Positions 8,715-17,877 are shown, counted from the stretch's first letter. The stretch: DNA of 64,000 nucleotides from Bacillota bacterium (GCA_023413555.1 JAEZPG010000017.1:1-64000), one strand, 5' to 3'. The notes: generated from the letters alone by a model not told the origin. Made by a program: numbers and translations.

Positions 8715-9512
8715 TTATTTAGCAGAGTCTTTCTCAGTCTCAGCATCCTTGTCAGTGGACTTCTTCTGATTTGAATCCTTTGCTCCTTCATTCTTCGTAT
8801 CGTCCTTCTTCGTGTCATTTAGAACTGTATCTTCCTCTGTTTTGTCCTCATTGGCTTTTACATTTACAGGACTTATTACAATATTTTTAGCTGAAATACC
8901 TGTCTTTCTTTTTACAACATCTTCAATCTGTGCCATCTGCTGTTCTGTCAACTTGTTAGCGTTTACTACAACCTCTACAGAACCTTCTGTAATAGTAACT
9001 AAAGTATCTGGGAAGCCTTTTGCCTCTAACAAAGTCTCAGTGGCATTTTCTTTGTCCTTTATTGTAGTAAGTTCGATCATCGCATCTATTGCCTTCTGTT
9101 TCTGCTTATCATTAACATTTTTATTATCTATAATTTCCTGTAAAGATGCCTCATTGGCAGCTCTTACTTGCTCTCTCTGTAGCTTGTTAGAGATAAAGAA
9201 ATCGGCATTGATTGTGTTGTTTGCAAGCACTGCATCACCTGCTTTATTGTCTGCGTCAACCTTAGAAGCATCTGTGTCTGAATCATTATTTGAATTCACT
9301 ACATCATTCGTATCCGATACGACTGAATCAGGATCTCCTGTAATATCTAGATCCCCATCTGCCTGAGTACCTACAGCACTAGGAGAAGCATTTGCGTCCA
9401 TAGTTCCGTCATCTCCTACTTTATCCCTTGTAAAATTCAGATAACCCGCAACAATAATCATAATAGCCAAAGCCGCGATTATCACTTGATTTTTTTTGAA
9501 TATATTTTTCAT
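8715..9512 (-). CDS. spoIIIAH: Stage III sporulation protein AH
   Basis: A 265-residue mother-cell protein of the SpoIIIA-SpoIIQ channel. One N-terminal membrane segment (about residues 8-27) is followed by an acidic low-complexity linker (about 35-95), then a YscJ/FliF-like ring domain (about 98-215, starting NADFFISNKLQREQVR). A second acidic/lysine-rich tail (KDDTKNEGAKDSNQ) extends past the ring domain. In Bacillus it forms the mother-cell ring that joins forespore SpoIIQ. Last gene of the operon, with AGGAGG eight bases before its ATG. The linker and tail make it longer than the Bacillus protein. Confidence 0.93.
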   Translation of the reverse strand: MKNIFKKNQVIIAALAIMIIVAGYLNFTRDKVGDDGTMDANASPSAVGTQADGDLDITGDPDSVVSDTNDVVNSNNDSDTDASKVDADNKAGDAVLANNTINADFFISNKLQREQVRAANEASLQEIIDNKNVNDKQKQKAIDAMIELTTIKDKENATETLLEAKGFPDTLVTITEGSVEVVVNANKLTEQQMAQIEDVVKRKTGISAKNIVISPVNVKANEDKTEEDTVLNDTKKDDTKNEGAKDSNQKKSTDKDAETEKDSAK

Positions 9513-9529
9513 GTACAGCCTCCTATTGA

Positions 9530-10117
9530 TTAATTCATTCTCATTACTTTAATTTTATGAGCTGGTACATTAAATAAGACCATTATGGCGTCTACTATTT
9601 CGCTCTTTACTCTGTCGCTATCTCCACCCTGTGCAATTACCACTACCCCTTCTATCTCAGGCTCTATTTGCTTTACAATATATGGAGCATTTTCTCCTTG
9701 ATTGGCTTGGGATAATACCGTCTCCTCTTGACTGCTATCACTGGTGCTGCTCCTGTTTCCTCCTGCACTGTCCTTCTCAGTTGTTGTCTGACTGTCAGAA
9801 GTCTGATCTTTTAAAGGAACCAATTCTTTCGAAGACTTAACGGTAATCATCACCTCCACCTTACCTATATTCTTCACCTGCATAAGTATCTGCTTTAATC
9901 TATTCTCTTGAGTACAAACATATTCCTCAGTAGAAGAATATTTTTCATTATTAGACGCCTTTTCATTTGAAATAGCCGAACTAGAGATATTATCTTTATC
10001 TGAAGAGAACAAATCAGGAACAGATAATAGAAGGATTGCCAATCCACATCCTAGGATAATTAAAAGCTTTGGTAGCCCAAATTCTTTTAAAATCTTCTTA
10101 AAATCTATTTTTTTCAT
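9530..10117 (-). CDS. spoIIIAG: Stage III sporulation protein AG
   Basis: A 195-residue ring-forming component of the SpoIIIA feeding-tube apparatus. A membrane segment lies near residues 18-35, followed by a Ser/Asn-rich linker and the ring-building domain (RLKQILMQVKNIGKVEVMI). A Ser/Thr/Gln-rich insert at about 105-140 interrupts the ring domain, at the place where Bacillus SpoIIIAG has its beta-structured insertion. The ATG at 10117 is preferred because AGGAGG then lies 6 nt upstream; an ATG at 10123 would abut the ribosome site. Confidence 0.92.
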   Translation of the reverse strand: MKKIDFKKILKEFGLPKLLIILGCGLAILLLSVPDLFSSDKDNISSSAISNEKASNNEKYSSTEEYVCTQENRLKQILMQVKNIGKVEVMITVKSSKELVPLKDQTSDSQTTTEKDSAGGNRSSTSDSSQEETVLSQANQGENAPYIVKQIEPEIEGVVVIAQGGDSDRVKSEIVDAIMVLFNVPAHKIKVMRMN

Positions 10118-10128
10118 CTCCATCCTCC

Positions 10129-10782
10129 TTATTCTTTTATTGTGACAGAAATTTGCTCCATAGGGACACTATATAATGATACTAACTCCTGTTTAATACT
10201 AAGTTCCAAAACAGTGTCGTATTCATCAACGTTCTTATTGTCGCTGTCATCCTGTTTCTTATACTGGTTAGTGTTCTTATTTATCGTAACCTTATCTATA
10301 GTGACTTTATCCACTGGAGCAATAGAAGGACTTCCTTCCTGTTTCTTCTCTTTCGTTTTAGATGCTACCAAGTCAATTGCTATAATCTGTCCACAAGCCT
10401 CACTTTCTGTATCTTCATTTAGTGTAAGATCTAGTTTGTCTATGGTAAGACCATAATTACTCATATGTATCTGAATCTGATTTTTTATCGTCTCCTTATA
10501 ACTACCAACTATCTGAGACTGATACTTTTTCTCAGCCCCCACAATTTGTGCACTGATATCCTTAGCATTGTTTTGATATGTATTAAAATCATAGTAATAA
10601 TCAACCCTATCTAAGGAATTGGTCCAGATTAGAACAGGTTTAATTACTATAAGAATCACGATAAGACCAACAAAAATGTGTATATACTTCCTAAAACTAC
10701 TTTTTCCTAAAAGATTAGAAAAAACAGTAACAAGCAGCAGAAAGAAAATAAGATTTTTTACAGCGCTATAGAGTTCTCCCAT
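10129..10782 (-). CDS. spoIIIAF: Stage III sporulation protein AF
   Basis: A 217-residue inner-membrane protein. Two transmembrane segments are visible (about residues 8-24 and 33-50), followed by a mother-cell or intermembrane soluble domain with a lysine-rich middle and the C-terminal SLYSVPMEQISVTIKE typical of the family. Structural work on Bacillus places its soluble domain in the ring-building superfamily. Close spacing to AE (8 nt) and AG (11 nt). Confidence 0.9.
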   Translation of the reverse strand: MGELYSAVKNLIFFLLLVTVFSNLLGKSSFRKYIHIFVGLIVILIVIKPVLIWTNSLDRVDYYYDFNTYQNNAKDISAQIVGAEKKYQSQIVGSYKETIKNQIQIHMSNYGLTIDKLDLTLNEDTESEACGQIIAIDLVASKTKEKKQEGSPSIAPVDKVTIDKVTINKNTNQYKKQDDSDNKNVDEYDTVLELSIKQELVSLYSVPMEQISVTIKE

Positions 10783-10790
10783 AAGTCACC

Positions 10791-11966
10791 TCATATTCCG
10801 ACATTAGTAGATGCCGCTATAATGGCAATGGATAGGACAAATAACAGTATACAAATAAAAACTACGGTGAGTAAAAGTTTAGAGGCATTAGCTGCCGCAC
10901 TAATACAACCTACCATTCTTTTATCTGAAACAGGCTGTACCAGAGCAGCTCCTAACTTATATACAAATACAAAGCAGGCCAATTTTACAAGCGGTACCAG
11001 GCAAAGTATCAATATCACAATTAAGCCTGCCACTCCAATGGAATTTTTCACGATTACACTCGCACCAAGTAAAGTCTCAGTCACAGAATTTATAGCATTT
11101 CCAACACCCGGAATGGCACTGGTACTTCGAATGATGGCAGATTTTTTCACATGCTCTGCCATAGGGATGATTAAGCCTTGTATGGCATTAAACCCTATAA
11201 CAAAGGCCAATAGAGTTTTTAGAATCCATTGTACAACCATTTCAATTAGCTCTGTCATCTTTGAAAGCAAATCCTCCTTAGTCAAATGATTTGCCAAAGT
11301 TATGACAAAATATACATTAATCAGCGGAAGAACGACATTGAGAAGGATAAAATTAATACCAGTAAAGATAGCTAAAGTAGACTCATAGTAGAATAAAGAG
11401 GTCTTTGCTCCGGAGCTGACTGCTATACTAACAAGGAATGTCGGCATCAATACCTTCATAAAGTCAAATAGATTCTGAAGCACAGTTCTTGCGATCTCAG
11501 TAGCAAGAAAAAACGAGCTAGTAAGAAGAGCAAATATCATTAGGTAAGTCACATAAAATGCTGTTTCTGAAACTTGATTGCTTTGAAATACATTAGCGAA
11601 ATTTGTAAATATCGCTGCCAAAACTGCAATCATAATCAACTGAATAAGAAGTGTCTTATTATTTGCAAGTTCTCCAAACACTTCATTTAGCATCTTGCCC
11701 ACCAATGCTGAAAAAGAAAAGTCCTCCTGTCCGGTTGATATACCTTCCACGTATCCGCGAAAATCAACCTCCTTTGGCTTATTCATTAATTCATCGATGA
11801 CCTTTTGAACATCCTCATATTCAACGCTCTCCAATACTTTGTCTACTCCGTCCTCCTCCTTATGTTTTACTGAATCACTAGACTGAGTAGAGGCAGCCAA
11901 AACAGGTACCTTGTGGAGGATTAACATCAATACACTTATGATTAAAAACAATAACTTTAATTTCAT
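10791..11966 (-). CDS. spoIIIAE: Stage III sporulation protein AE
   Basis: A 391-residue polytopic membrane protein. A cleavable-looking N-terminal segment (MKLKLLFLIISVLMLILHKV) is followed by a short extracytoplasmic stretch and about seven or eight hydrophobic helices (from residue 105 on). SpoIIIAE resembles the permease parts of secretion systems and is needed for forespore sigma-G activity. Position and length fit the family. Confidence 0.94.
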   Translation of the reverse strand: MKLKLLFLIISVLMLILHKVPVLAASTQSSDSVKHKEEDGVDKVLESVEYEDVQKVIDELMNKPKEVDFRGYVEGISTGQEDFSFSALVGKMLNEVFGELANNKTLLIQLIMIAVLAAIFTNFANVFQSNQVSETAFYVTYLMIFALLTSSFFLATEIARTVLQNLFDFMKVLMPTFLVSIAVSSGAKTSLFYYESTLAIFTGINFILLNVVLPLINVYFVITLANHLTKEDLLSKMTELIEMVVQWILKTLLAFVIGFNAIQGLIIPMAEHVKKSAIIRSTSAIPGVGNAINSVTETLLGASVIVKNSIGVAGLIVILILCLVPLVKLACFVFVYKLGAALVQPVSDKRMVGCISAAANASKLLLTVVFICILLFVLSIAIIAASTNVGI

Positions 11967-11978
11967 AAAAGCACCTGC

Positions 11979-12359
11979 CTAAGCTAAGAAATCACTAATC
12001 AAATTCATTAACGCCAATAGTATAGGCATACTAATTGCCAATATTGTCAGCTTACCTACCAGTTCTATCTGATTTGCTATGGCTCCATGTCCCGCATCCT
12101 TACATAAAGCGGAAGCAAATTCGGCAATATAGGTGATACCTACAATTTTTAATAGAATAGTGAGATAGGTCGGGTTAATACTGATAAAACTTTGTATTTT
12201 GTTAATTCCTTCTATGATGGATGACAATTTGCTTGTCCCAATGAAAAGAATAATGATACAGGCTGCTACACTGATATAGGTAGCAAATTCGGAGCGTGTA
12301 CTTTTAAACTGTGTTGCTAAAACAATCGCCACTATTCCTATAATAGCTACCTGTAGCAT
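11979..12359 (-). CDS. spoIIIAD: Stage III sporulation protein AD
   Basis: A 126-residue membrane protein with four hydrophobic helices and the conserved KIVGITYIAEFASALCKDAG. With the ATG at 12359, AGGAGG is 5 nt upstream; a GTG at 12365 would overlap that site. SpoIIIAC and AD share sequence with each other and resemble small membrane exporters; both are required for the channel. Confidence 0.94.
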   Translation of the reverse strand: MLQVAIIGIVAIVLATQFKSTRSEFATYISVAACIIILFIGTSKLSSIIEGINKIQSFISINPTYLTILLKIVGITYIAEFASALCKDAGHGAIANQIELVGKLTILAISMPILLALMNLISDFLA

Positions 12360-12368
12360 AAGCACCTC

Positions 12369-12563
12369 CTAAAGATTAAATAAATTCTTTATTGTCTCAA
12401 ACAGTTGGGATATGTAAGGTATAATCCAAAGTAATACCAGTAATAAGCCTGCCAGACTGGTTAGAAACGCCTGCTCTTCCCTGCCAGAATGCTTAAGCAC
12501 CTGGTTGATGACTGAAACCAGAATTCCTACCGCTGCTATCTTAAAAATTAGTGTAATCTCCAT
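12369..12563 (-). CDS. spoIIIAC: Stage III sporulation protein AC
   Basis: A 64-residue protein with two membrane helices (about 5-22 and 32-52) and the conserved VGILVSVINQVLKHSGREEQA. Normal length for SpoIIIAC. AAGGAGG is 6-7 bases before the ATG, and nine bases separate it from spoIIIAD. Confidence 0.94.
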   Translation of the reverse strand: MEITLIFKIAAVGILVSVINQVLKHSGREEQAFLTSLAGLLLVLLWIIPYISQLFETIKNLFNL

Positions 12564-12585
12564 TGTTGCCCTCCTTACATATATG

Positions 12586-13101
12586 CTAAATCAATACCAC
12601 GGTAAGAAATAATCCAGACAAAATTCCCAGCATATTATATAGCCTTGTTTTTTCCTTCATAGTAGCAATCGTGTCAGTGAGCTCATGATCCAACTGCTCA
12701 ATATATAAATCTATGGTTTTTAACTGCATTTCTTTATCTAAGTAGCCAAGATTTTCTCCTAGATGATTTAACTGATCAAGATCTTGTTGGTTCATATAGG
12801 TATTCACCAGATACTGCTTTATTCCCTTGTCCCATATATTTGTAAAGCTTAATCCGGCAGAAGTTAGTAGTTCATGTTCAACTCCGGAAAAGAATTCCTT
12901 AAAATTGTCTACGTTTCTTCTCGATAGTGCACCTATCGCTTCTGGTAAGGTAGTATTTCCATATTTTATATCCCCTCTTAAGAGGGTAATATCTCTTTTG
13001 ATTGCCCTTAAATCCGCTACTCTTCCCCTTACCAAAGAACTATAATATAACCCTATAGAGGTACAAGAAAGTATCACAAGTATTGCACCAAATAGTTTCA
13101 T
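12586..13101 (-). CDS. spoIIIAB: Stage III sporulation protein AB
   Basis: A 171-residue protein anchored at both ends: an N-terminal hydrophobic helix (about 3-22) and a C-terminal one (about 153-171) around a helical domain containing GDIKYGNTTLPEAIGAL. The type II secretion protein F-like fold of this domain is known from Bacillus. Lies 14 nt after spoIIIAA. Confidence 0.93.
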   Translation of the reverse strand: MKLFGAILVILSCTSIGLYYSSLVRGRVADLRAIKRDITLLRGDIKYGNTTLPEAIGALSRRNVDNFKEFFSGVEHELLTSAGLSFTNIWDKGIKQYLVNTYMNQQDLDQLNHLGENLGYLDKEMQLKTIDLYIEQLDHELTDTIATMKEKTRLYNMLGILSGLFLTVVLI

Positions 13102-13115
13102 TATAAAGCCACCTC

Positions 13116-14069
13116 CTAATCTTGCCGATATAAAAGAGTACCTCTCTCATCATATATTTCCTGTAGATTGCCTACACGTCCTCTATTGTTTAATATAATG
13201 TATCGTTCAAAGATCTTCTCTCTAACCATTTTTCCAAGGATTGGTTTGTTTTTAATATCATCTATGGAACTTCCGTGAACAGTTGCAATTAACTTACAAC
13301 CGCAATTCATCACATATTCAATGGCTTCAATATCATCTCTAGAACCAACTTCGTCTACTGCAATAATGCTTGGAGACATACTTCTTATTAACATCATCAT
13401 TCCTTCTACCTTCGGACAACAATCTAGTATATCGGTACGAATTCCTAACTCATTTTGTGGAATTCCCATATAGCAGGCACCAATCTCAGACCTTTCATCT
13501 ACTACACCCACATTAAGCCCTGGCATAGAACTAATTCCATTAGATAACTGGCGAATGACATCTCTTAATAAGGTTGTCTTTCCACACCTAGGGGGAGAAA
13601 TAATTAAGGTATGATAAATAGTATTATCATTAATTATGTATGGCATTACCTTATCTCCACATCCTTTTATCTGATGTGACAGTCGAATATTTATAAATGA
13701 GATATGCTTAATATTCTTGATGCGCTCTGCTTCAATGATTGTTTTTCCTGCAATTCCTACTCGATGGCCTCCCTGTATCGTAATGAACCCTTGACGTATC
13801 TCATCCTCAAACGCATACAAGGAGTAATTGCTTATATACTCCATCGTTTCTCTCACCTCATTTAAAGACACAATGTAAGCATTATTTTTATCAGAGGTAA
13901 TCCTATGGTCCTTTGAGATAAAATACTCTTTGTTGCTATAGATTAGCATTAGGGGGCTATTTACCCTTAGCCTTATTTCTTGAAGCAATTCAAAATCTAT
14001 AACAAGATCAGAAATTACTTTTCGTAGATTGATTGAAAATATTTTTAATATTTCCTCACGTTTGTCCAA
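13116..14069 (-). CDS. spoIIIAA: Stage III sporulation protein AA, ATPase
   Basis: A 317-residue cytosolic secretion-type ATPase that is thought to power the SpoIIIA channel. The Walker A region is SPPRCGKTTLLRD (residues 158-170), and SIIAVDEVGSRDDIEAI carries the Walker B acid. The start is a TTG (14069-14067) with GGGG ten bases upstream; an in-frame TGA lies just above it and no ATG in this frame precedes the conserved region. First gene of the operon, with a sigma-E-like promoter directly upstream. Confidence 0.94.
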   Translation of the reverse strand: MDKREEILKIFSINLRKVISDLVIDFELLQEIRLRVNSPLMLIYSNKEYFISKDHRITSDKNNAYIVSLNEVRETMEYISNYSLYAFEDEIRQGFITIQGGHRVGIAGKTIIEAERIKNIKHISFINIRLSHQIKGCGDKVMPYIINDNTIYHTLIISPPRCGKTTLLRDVIRQLSNGISSMPGLNVGVVDERSEIGACYMGIPQNELGIRTDILDCCPKVEGMMMLIRSMSPSIIAVDEVGSRDDIEAIEYVMNCGCKLIATVHGSSIDDIKNKPILGKMVREKIFERYIILNNRGRVGNLQEIYDERGTLLYRQD

Positions 14070-14108
14070 GAATCATTCACCCCTTGCTACTTGCTAAAAT
14101 CTTATTTC

Positions 14109-14136
14109 AATATATGAAGGTTTCCTTGAATTATTC
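14109..14136 (-). promoter_or_regulatory. Candidate sigma-E promoter of spoIIIA
   Basis: Read leftward: GAATAAT (14136-14130), 13 nt, then CATATATT (14116-14109). This fits the Bacillus sigma-E pattern (ATA-type -35, CATAnnnT -10) and lies about 40 nt before the TTG start, as expected for mother-cell expression of the operon. Confidence 0.65.
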
Positions 14137-14169
14137 CTAAAATCAATTTATCTGGAAAGAAGATAAGTC

Positions 14170-14198
14170 TTGAAATTACTTATTAAAAAAGCTACAAT
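14170..14198 (+). promoter_or_regulatory. Sigma-A-type promoter of aroE
   Basis: TTGAAA (14170-14175), 17 nt, TACAAT (14193-14198), followed by AGGAGG and the aroE ATG 30 bases on. It diverges from the spoIIIA promoter. Confidence 0.7.
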
Positions 14199-14227
14199 AA
14201 TACAAATTATATGCTAGGAGGACCACT

Positions 14228-14986
14228 ATGACATACGGGTTAATTGGAGCAAAACTAGGATACAGCTATTCTAAAATCATTCATGAACAGCTGGCAGACT
14301 ATACATATGATTTGATTCCTCTGAATCAGAAAGAGTTTGAAGACTTTATGGAAAAGCGACAATTTAATGGCATTAATGTGACCATTCCCTATAAAAAGGC
14401 AGTACTACCATATCTGGATTTCATATCACCAGAGGCTAAGTCTATGGGAGCAGTAAATGCCGTTGTAAATAAGGAAGGAAAGCTTTATGGTTATAATACA
14501 GATTATGATGGTTTTCGATATGCTCTCTTACACAACCACATAGAAGTGAAACATCAGAAGGTGATGGTGTTAGGGTATGGAGGCGCAAGCCTTGCAGTTC
14601 TAAAGGTCTTAGAAGAATTAGAAGCTGGTGAGATCATCATAGTAAATCGAACTGTAAGAGATCGGGCAATTTCCTACGAAGAGGCAAAAGAAAAACACAG
14701 CGATGCCACTGTACTTATCAATACGACTTCTGTTGGCACTTCTCCTGATGTGGATAAAGCACCCATCGATTTAAGTGGCTTCCACTGTCTGAGGGCTGTA
14801 ATAGATATTATTTATAATCCTTCCGAAACAAAGCTATTATCTCAAGCAAAGTTTATGGGAATTCAGACGGTAAATGGTTTAGACATGCTTGTGGCACAGG
14901 CCAAGTATGCAGTAGAACTCTTTTTAAACATCCAAATTCCCAAAGAGCGGATTGAAGTTGTTAAAAAAGGGTTGGATTTAGATTAA
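14228..14986 (+). CDS. aroE: Shikimate dehydrogenase
   Basis: A 252-residue NADP-dependent enzyme reducing 3-dehydroshikimate to shikimate. The substrate pocket motif NVTIPYK ends in catalytic Lys56, and NTDYDG (90-95) holds the paired Asp. The Rossmann loop is VLGYGGASLA near 113-122. It is about 20-25 residues shorter than the E. coli enzyme, mainly in the nucleotide domain, but both halves are complete. Transcribed alone from its own promoter and followed by a terminator. Confidence 0.93.
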   Translation: MTYGLIGAKLGYSYSKIIHEQLADYTYDLIPLNQKEFEDFMEKRQFNGINVTIPYKKAVLPYLDFISPEAKSMGAVNAVVNKEGKLYGYNTDYDGFRYALLHNHIEVKHQKVMVLGYGGASLAVLKVLEELEAGEIIIVNRTVRDRAISYEEAKEKHSDATVLINTTSVGTSPDVDKAPIDLSGFHCLRAVIDIIYNPSETKLLSQAKFMGIQTVNGLDMLVAQAKYAVELFLNIQIPKERIEVVKKGLDLD

Positions 14987-15047
14987 TCAGTTAAGAAACG
15001 TGGAGTAAAAGATTGGCAATCATCTTCTTATATGATACATTACAAAA

Positions 15048-15084
15048 CAGGCATAACCAAACAATACTGCTTTGGTTATGCCTG
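15048..15084. terminator. Bidirectional terminator between aroE and efp
   Basis: A perfect 14-bp stem, CAGGCATAACCAAA (15048-15061) against 15071-15084, with a 9-nt loop. Leftward it is followed by TTTTGTAATG. It serves the convergent aroE and efp genes. Confidence 0.8.
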
Positions 15085-15114
15085 ATATATATTCGTATTA
15101 AATTCTATTACTCA

Positions 15115-15672
15115 TTAAACTCTCTTTAAATATTCGCCAGTACGAGTATCAATCTGAATCTTATCACCTTGCTCAACAAATAATGGAACATATACAGTTG
15201 CACCAGTCTCAACAACAGCTGGTTTAGTTGCGCCTGTAGCAGTATCTCCTTTAAATCCTGGCTCAGTATCAGTAATTTCAAGTTCAGCAAACATAGGAGG
15301 TTCAATAGCAAACACTGCACCATTATGGGAAAGCATTTTAACCATGTCATTTTCTTTTACAAATTTCAAAGAATCACCAATTGATTCTTCACTTAAAGCG
15401 AACTGATCAAACGTCTCAACATCCATAAAATGATATAACTCGCCATCACTATATAAATACTGTTTATCACTCTTATCAATATGAGCCTGTGGGCACTTTT
15501 CAGTTGGTCTGAAAGTTCTTTCCACAACGCCACCATTCTTAATATCTCTTAATTTAGTCCTAACGAACGCAGCACCTTTTCCTGGTTTAACATGCTGAAA
15601 CTCAACTACTTGATATACACTATTATCTAATTCTATTGTTAAACCATTTCTAAAATCGCCTGCTGATACCAT
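15115..15672 (-). CDS. efp: Elongation factor P
   Basis: A 185-residue EF-P that relieves ribosome stalling at proline runs. Three beta-barrel domains are covered. The loop KPGKGAA puts Lys32 at the tip, the residue modified in many bacteria; no modification enzyme (EpmA/B type) is seen nearby. AAGGAGG lies upstream of the ATG. About 130 nt of AT-rich DNA separate it from aroK. Confidence 0.97.
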   Translation of the reverse strand: MVSAGDFRNGLTIELDNSVYQVVEFQHVKPGKGAAFVRTKLRDIKNGGVVERTFRPTEKCPQAHIDKSDKQYLYSDGELYHFMDVETFDQFALSEESIGDSLKFVKENDMVKMLSHNGAVFAIEPPMFAELEITDTEPGFKGDTATGATKPAVVETGATVYVPLFVEQGDKIQIDTRTGEYLKRV

Positions 15673-15803
15673 ACAAAAAATTCCTCCTTAAAATATTTCA
15701 CTTAAAACAGTTTATAATACTCCGTACAAATTTTCAACAACTATTTTTTCGTCCATACATATTTTTCATCACTTTTTGATAAAAAATTAGTACATAACTA
15801 TAA

Positions 15804-16325
15804 TTACTTATTTGTTCGATAGTAGCTACAAATCTTCTCCACAATCTGGTCTTTTGAAACATCGTTTACAGCAATTATAACATCAGCTGCTACTGAATAT
15901 TGTTCCCTACGATTAGCTAATAAAGCCTCAACTTTTGCTTCCACATTATCCCCTTTCAGTAAAGGTCTGGTGGTATCATCTTTGAGGCGATTAAGTACAG
16001 TTGATTTATTTACATCTAGCCAAACTACAAGACCAATTTTTTTAAGTAATAATGAATTTTCTTTTTTTAAAGGAAGTCCTCCACCAGTTGATATAATCAA
16101 TGGCTGCTCTTCTCCTTGTAGCTTCTTAAGTAAATTTGTCTCCATTTGGCGAAATTCAGCCTCACCAAATCTCTCAAATATTGTAGTAATGGAAAGTCTT
16201 TGTTCCTCTTCAATCAACTTGTCCGTGTCAACCATGGGAATCTGCAATTTGTCCGACAACTTTGCTCCTATTGTAGATTTACCACTCCCCATAAATCCTA
16301 TTAATATAAGATGTTGTTTCTCCAT
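15804..16325 (-). CDS. aroK: Shikimate kinase
   Basis: A 173-residue kinase phosphorylating shikimate at O3. P-loop GFMGSGKST (residues 9-17), the substrate region MVDTDKLIEEEQ with the conserved Asp, ISTGGGLPLK and the lid TTRPLLKGD are all present. It lies 30 nt after the YqeG-like gene. The other shikimate genes of the window (aroE, aroF, aroA) are in separate transcripts. Confidence 0.95.
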   Translation of the reverse strand: MEKQHLILIGFMGSGKSTIGAKLSDKLQIPMVDTDKLIEEEQRLSITTIFERFGEAEFRQMETNLLKKLQGEEQPLIISTGGGLPLKKENSLLLKKIGLVVWLDVNKSTVLNRLKDDTTRPLLKGDNVEAKVEALLANRREQYSVAADVIIAVNDVSKDQIVEKICSYYRTNK

Positions 16326-16355
16326 AGATTACCTCTGACTATTCTATTTCTTCAT

Positions 16356-16844
16356 TTACCTTCTGTAAAAATACAGTACAACCTTTTCCAAATATCGTTT
16401 GAACACAATCTGAATTTCTTCTTTTTTATCGATTGGTTCAACCAATATATTATGCATACCAGCTCTACTAGCTCCGTATACATCCGTAAATAATTGATCT
16501 CCAATAAACATGGTATTTGATACATCTGTACCCATAAGCTCCATGGCTTTAAGATAGTTCTTCCTGCTTGGCTTGTGGGCATTATAAATATATTGCACCT
16601 GTATATCCTTATTAAATCGTTCTACACGTTCCACTTGATTATTGGAGATAAGGCATAACCGAAACCCTAATTTTTTCAATTGTTTAAATAAAGCAATCGC
16701 TTCCTTCGTGGCATCCTCTCCGTGCTTAACTAATGTATTATCAATGTCAAACAAAAGGCCACGAAAGCCTTTGTTATATAACTCTTGATAATTTATAGAA
16801 TAAGCGGATTTGGCACATTGTTCTGGATAAAACCTCTGAAACAT
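16356..16844 (-). CDS. YqeG family HAD IIIA-type phosphatase
   Basis: A 162-residue HAD-superfamily protein. Motif I is LLFDIDNTLVKHG (DxD about residues 35-37), motif II is the Ser/Asn in CLISNNQ, and motif III is FIGDQLFTDVYGA. The family (YqeG in Bacillus, Gep4-like in eukaryotes) includes phosphatidylglycerophosphate phosphatases; the physiological substrate in Firmicutes is not certain. It lies 26 nt downstream of uppP, which would fit a lipid-phosphate role, but this is inference. Confidence 0.9.
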   Translation of the reverse strand: MFQRFYPEQCAKSAYSINYQELYNKGFRGLLFDIDNTLVKHGEDATKEAIALFKQLKKLGFRLCLISNNQVERVERFNKDIQVQYIYNAHKPSRKNYLKAMELMGTDVSNTMFIGDQLFTDVYGASRAGMHNILVEPIDKKEEIQIVFKRYLEKVVLYFYRR

Positions 16845-16870
16845 ATCTAAACTCCTTTAAATATCTTGGA

Positions 16871-17731
16871 TTAATAAATAATAGCAAATACAATAGCTAT
16901 GATACCTAATACGATTCTATAATAACCAAATACCTTGAAATCATGTTTTTTAATATAATCCATTAAGAATTTTATAACTGCAATAGAAACTAAAAATGCA
17001 GTAATCATGGCAACTACAAGAATAAGAAATTCCGTACCAGTAAAATTCAAACCATATTTAACAAGCTTTAGCAAACTAGCACCAAACATGATTGGAATAG
17101 CCAGGTAGAAGGTGAATTCAGCTGCAACAGTTCTAGATACGCCAATTAACAAAGCTCCCACAATAGTTGCACCGGAACGTGATGTTCCAGGAATTAAAGC
17201 AAGAATCTGGAATACCCCAATTAAAATAGCTGCTGTATAGGTAATATCTTGTAATGAAGTAATCTTTGCCTGTCTCTTTTTATTTCTCTCTTCAACTATG
17301 ATAAATAACACACCGTAGAGAATTAAGGTAATGGCCACTACCTCAAATCGGTATAAATGTTCATCCATCCAATCATCTAAAAACAGTCCAATGATAGCTG
17401 CAGGCACAGAAGCTACTAAAATGTGAAACCACAACTGCATCGTATCCCATTTAATAAAGGATGTTGTTTCACCTCTTAGATTCCTTTTTCTCCACTGAAA
17501 TGGCCAGATCTTGCTCCAGAACAATATAACAACAGCCATAATAGCTCCAAGCTGAATTACTACACGAAACATCTCCATAAACCTGCCTATATCAGGAATT
17601 GCCGTTGACTTATTATAATTTATAAACTTCTCAAGTAATATCATATGACCGGTGCTGCTGATTGGAAGCCATTCTGTGACACCCTCCACAAAACCATATA
17701 ACAATGTTACAATCAATTCATATAATGACAT
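16871..17731 (-). CDS. uppP: Undecaprenyl-diphosphatase (BacA type)
   Basis: A 286-residue integral membrane phosphatase that recycles undecaprenyl pyrophosphate to the monophosphate carrier for peptidoglycan and other wall polymers. Both signature repeats are present: EGVTEWLPISSTGHM near residue 15-30 and PGTSRSGATI near 183-192. About eight hydrophobic helices. Length is typical. Its own promoter is visible upstream, and it heads the uppP-yqeG-aroK run. Confidence 0.96.
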   Translation of the reverse strand: MSLYELIVTLLYGFVEGVTEWLPISSTGHMILLEKFINYNKSTAIPDIGRFMEMFRVVIQLGAIMAVVILFWSKIWPFQWRKRNLRGETTSFIKWDTMQLWFHILVASVPAAIIGLFLDDWMDEHLYRFEVVAITLILYGVLFIIVEERNKKRQAKITSLQDITYTAAILIGVFQILALIPGTSRSGATIVGALLIGVSRTVAAEFTFYLAIPIMFGASLLKLVKYGLNFTGTEFLILVVAMITAFLVSIAVIKFLMDYIKKHDFKVFGYYRIVLGIIAIVFAIIY

Positions 17732-17760
17732 ACTTACACTCCTTTAATTTACTAAAGTTT

Positions 17761-17789
17761 ATTCTATCTAAAACTTGTCTATTATTCAA
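17761..17789 (-). promoter_or_regulatory. Sigma-A-type promoter of uppP
   Basis: Read leftward: TTGAAT (17789-17784), 17 nt, TAGAAT (17766-17761), about 30 nt before the uppP ATG. Confidence 0.65.
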
Positions 17790-17809
17790 GTAGGATTTAT
17801 GATATTATT

Positions 17810-17838
17810 TTGACACACGTATATATTTATGCTATATT
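17810..17838 (+). promoter_or_regulatory. Sigma-A-type promoter of the LTA-synthase-like gene
   Basis: TTGACA (17810-17815), exactly 17 nt, TATATT (17833-17838). A near-consensus promoter 40 nt before the start codon; it diverges from the uppP promoter. Confidence 0.75.
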
Positions 17839-17877
17839 TTTAGAGTAGTTGAATTTTTTAAGAAAGAGGTTAAAACG

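Noticed and set aside
8812..9366. Long Ser/Thr-rich rightward open frame opposite spoIIIAH
   Set aside because: Shadow of the acidic, repetitive spoIIIAH coding sequence; no ribosome site or homology.
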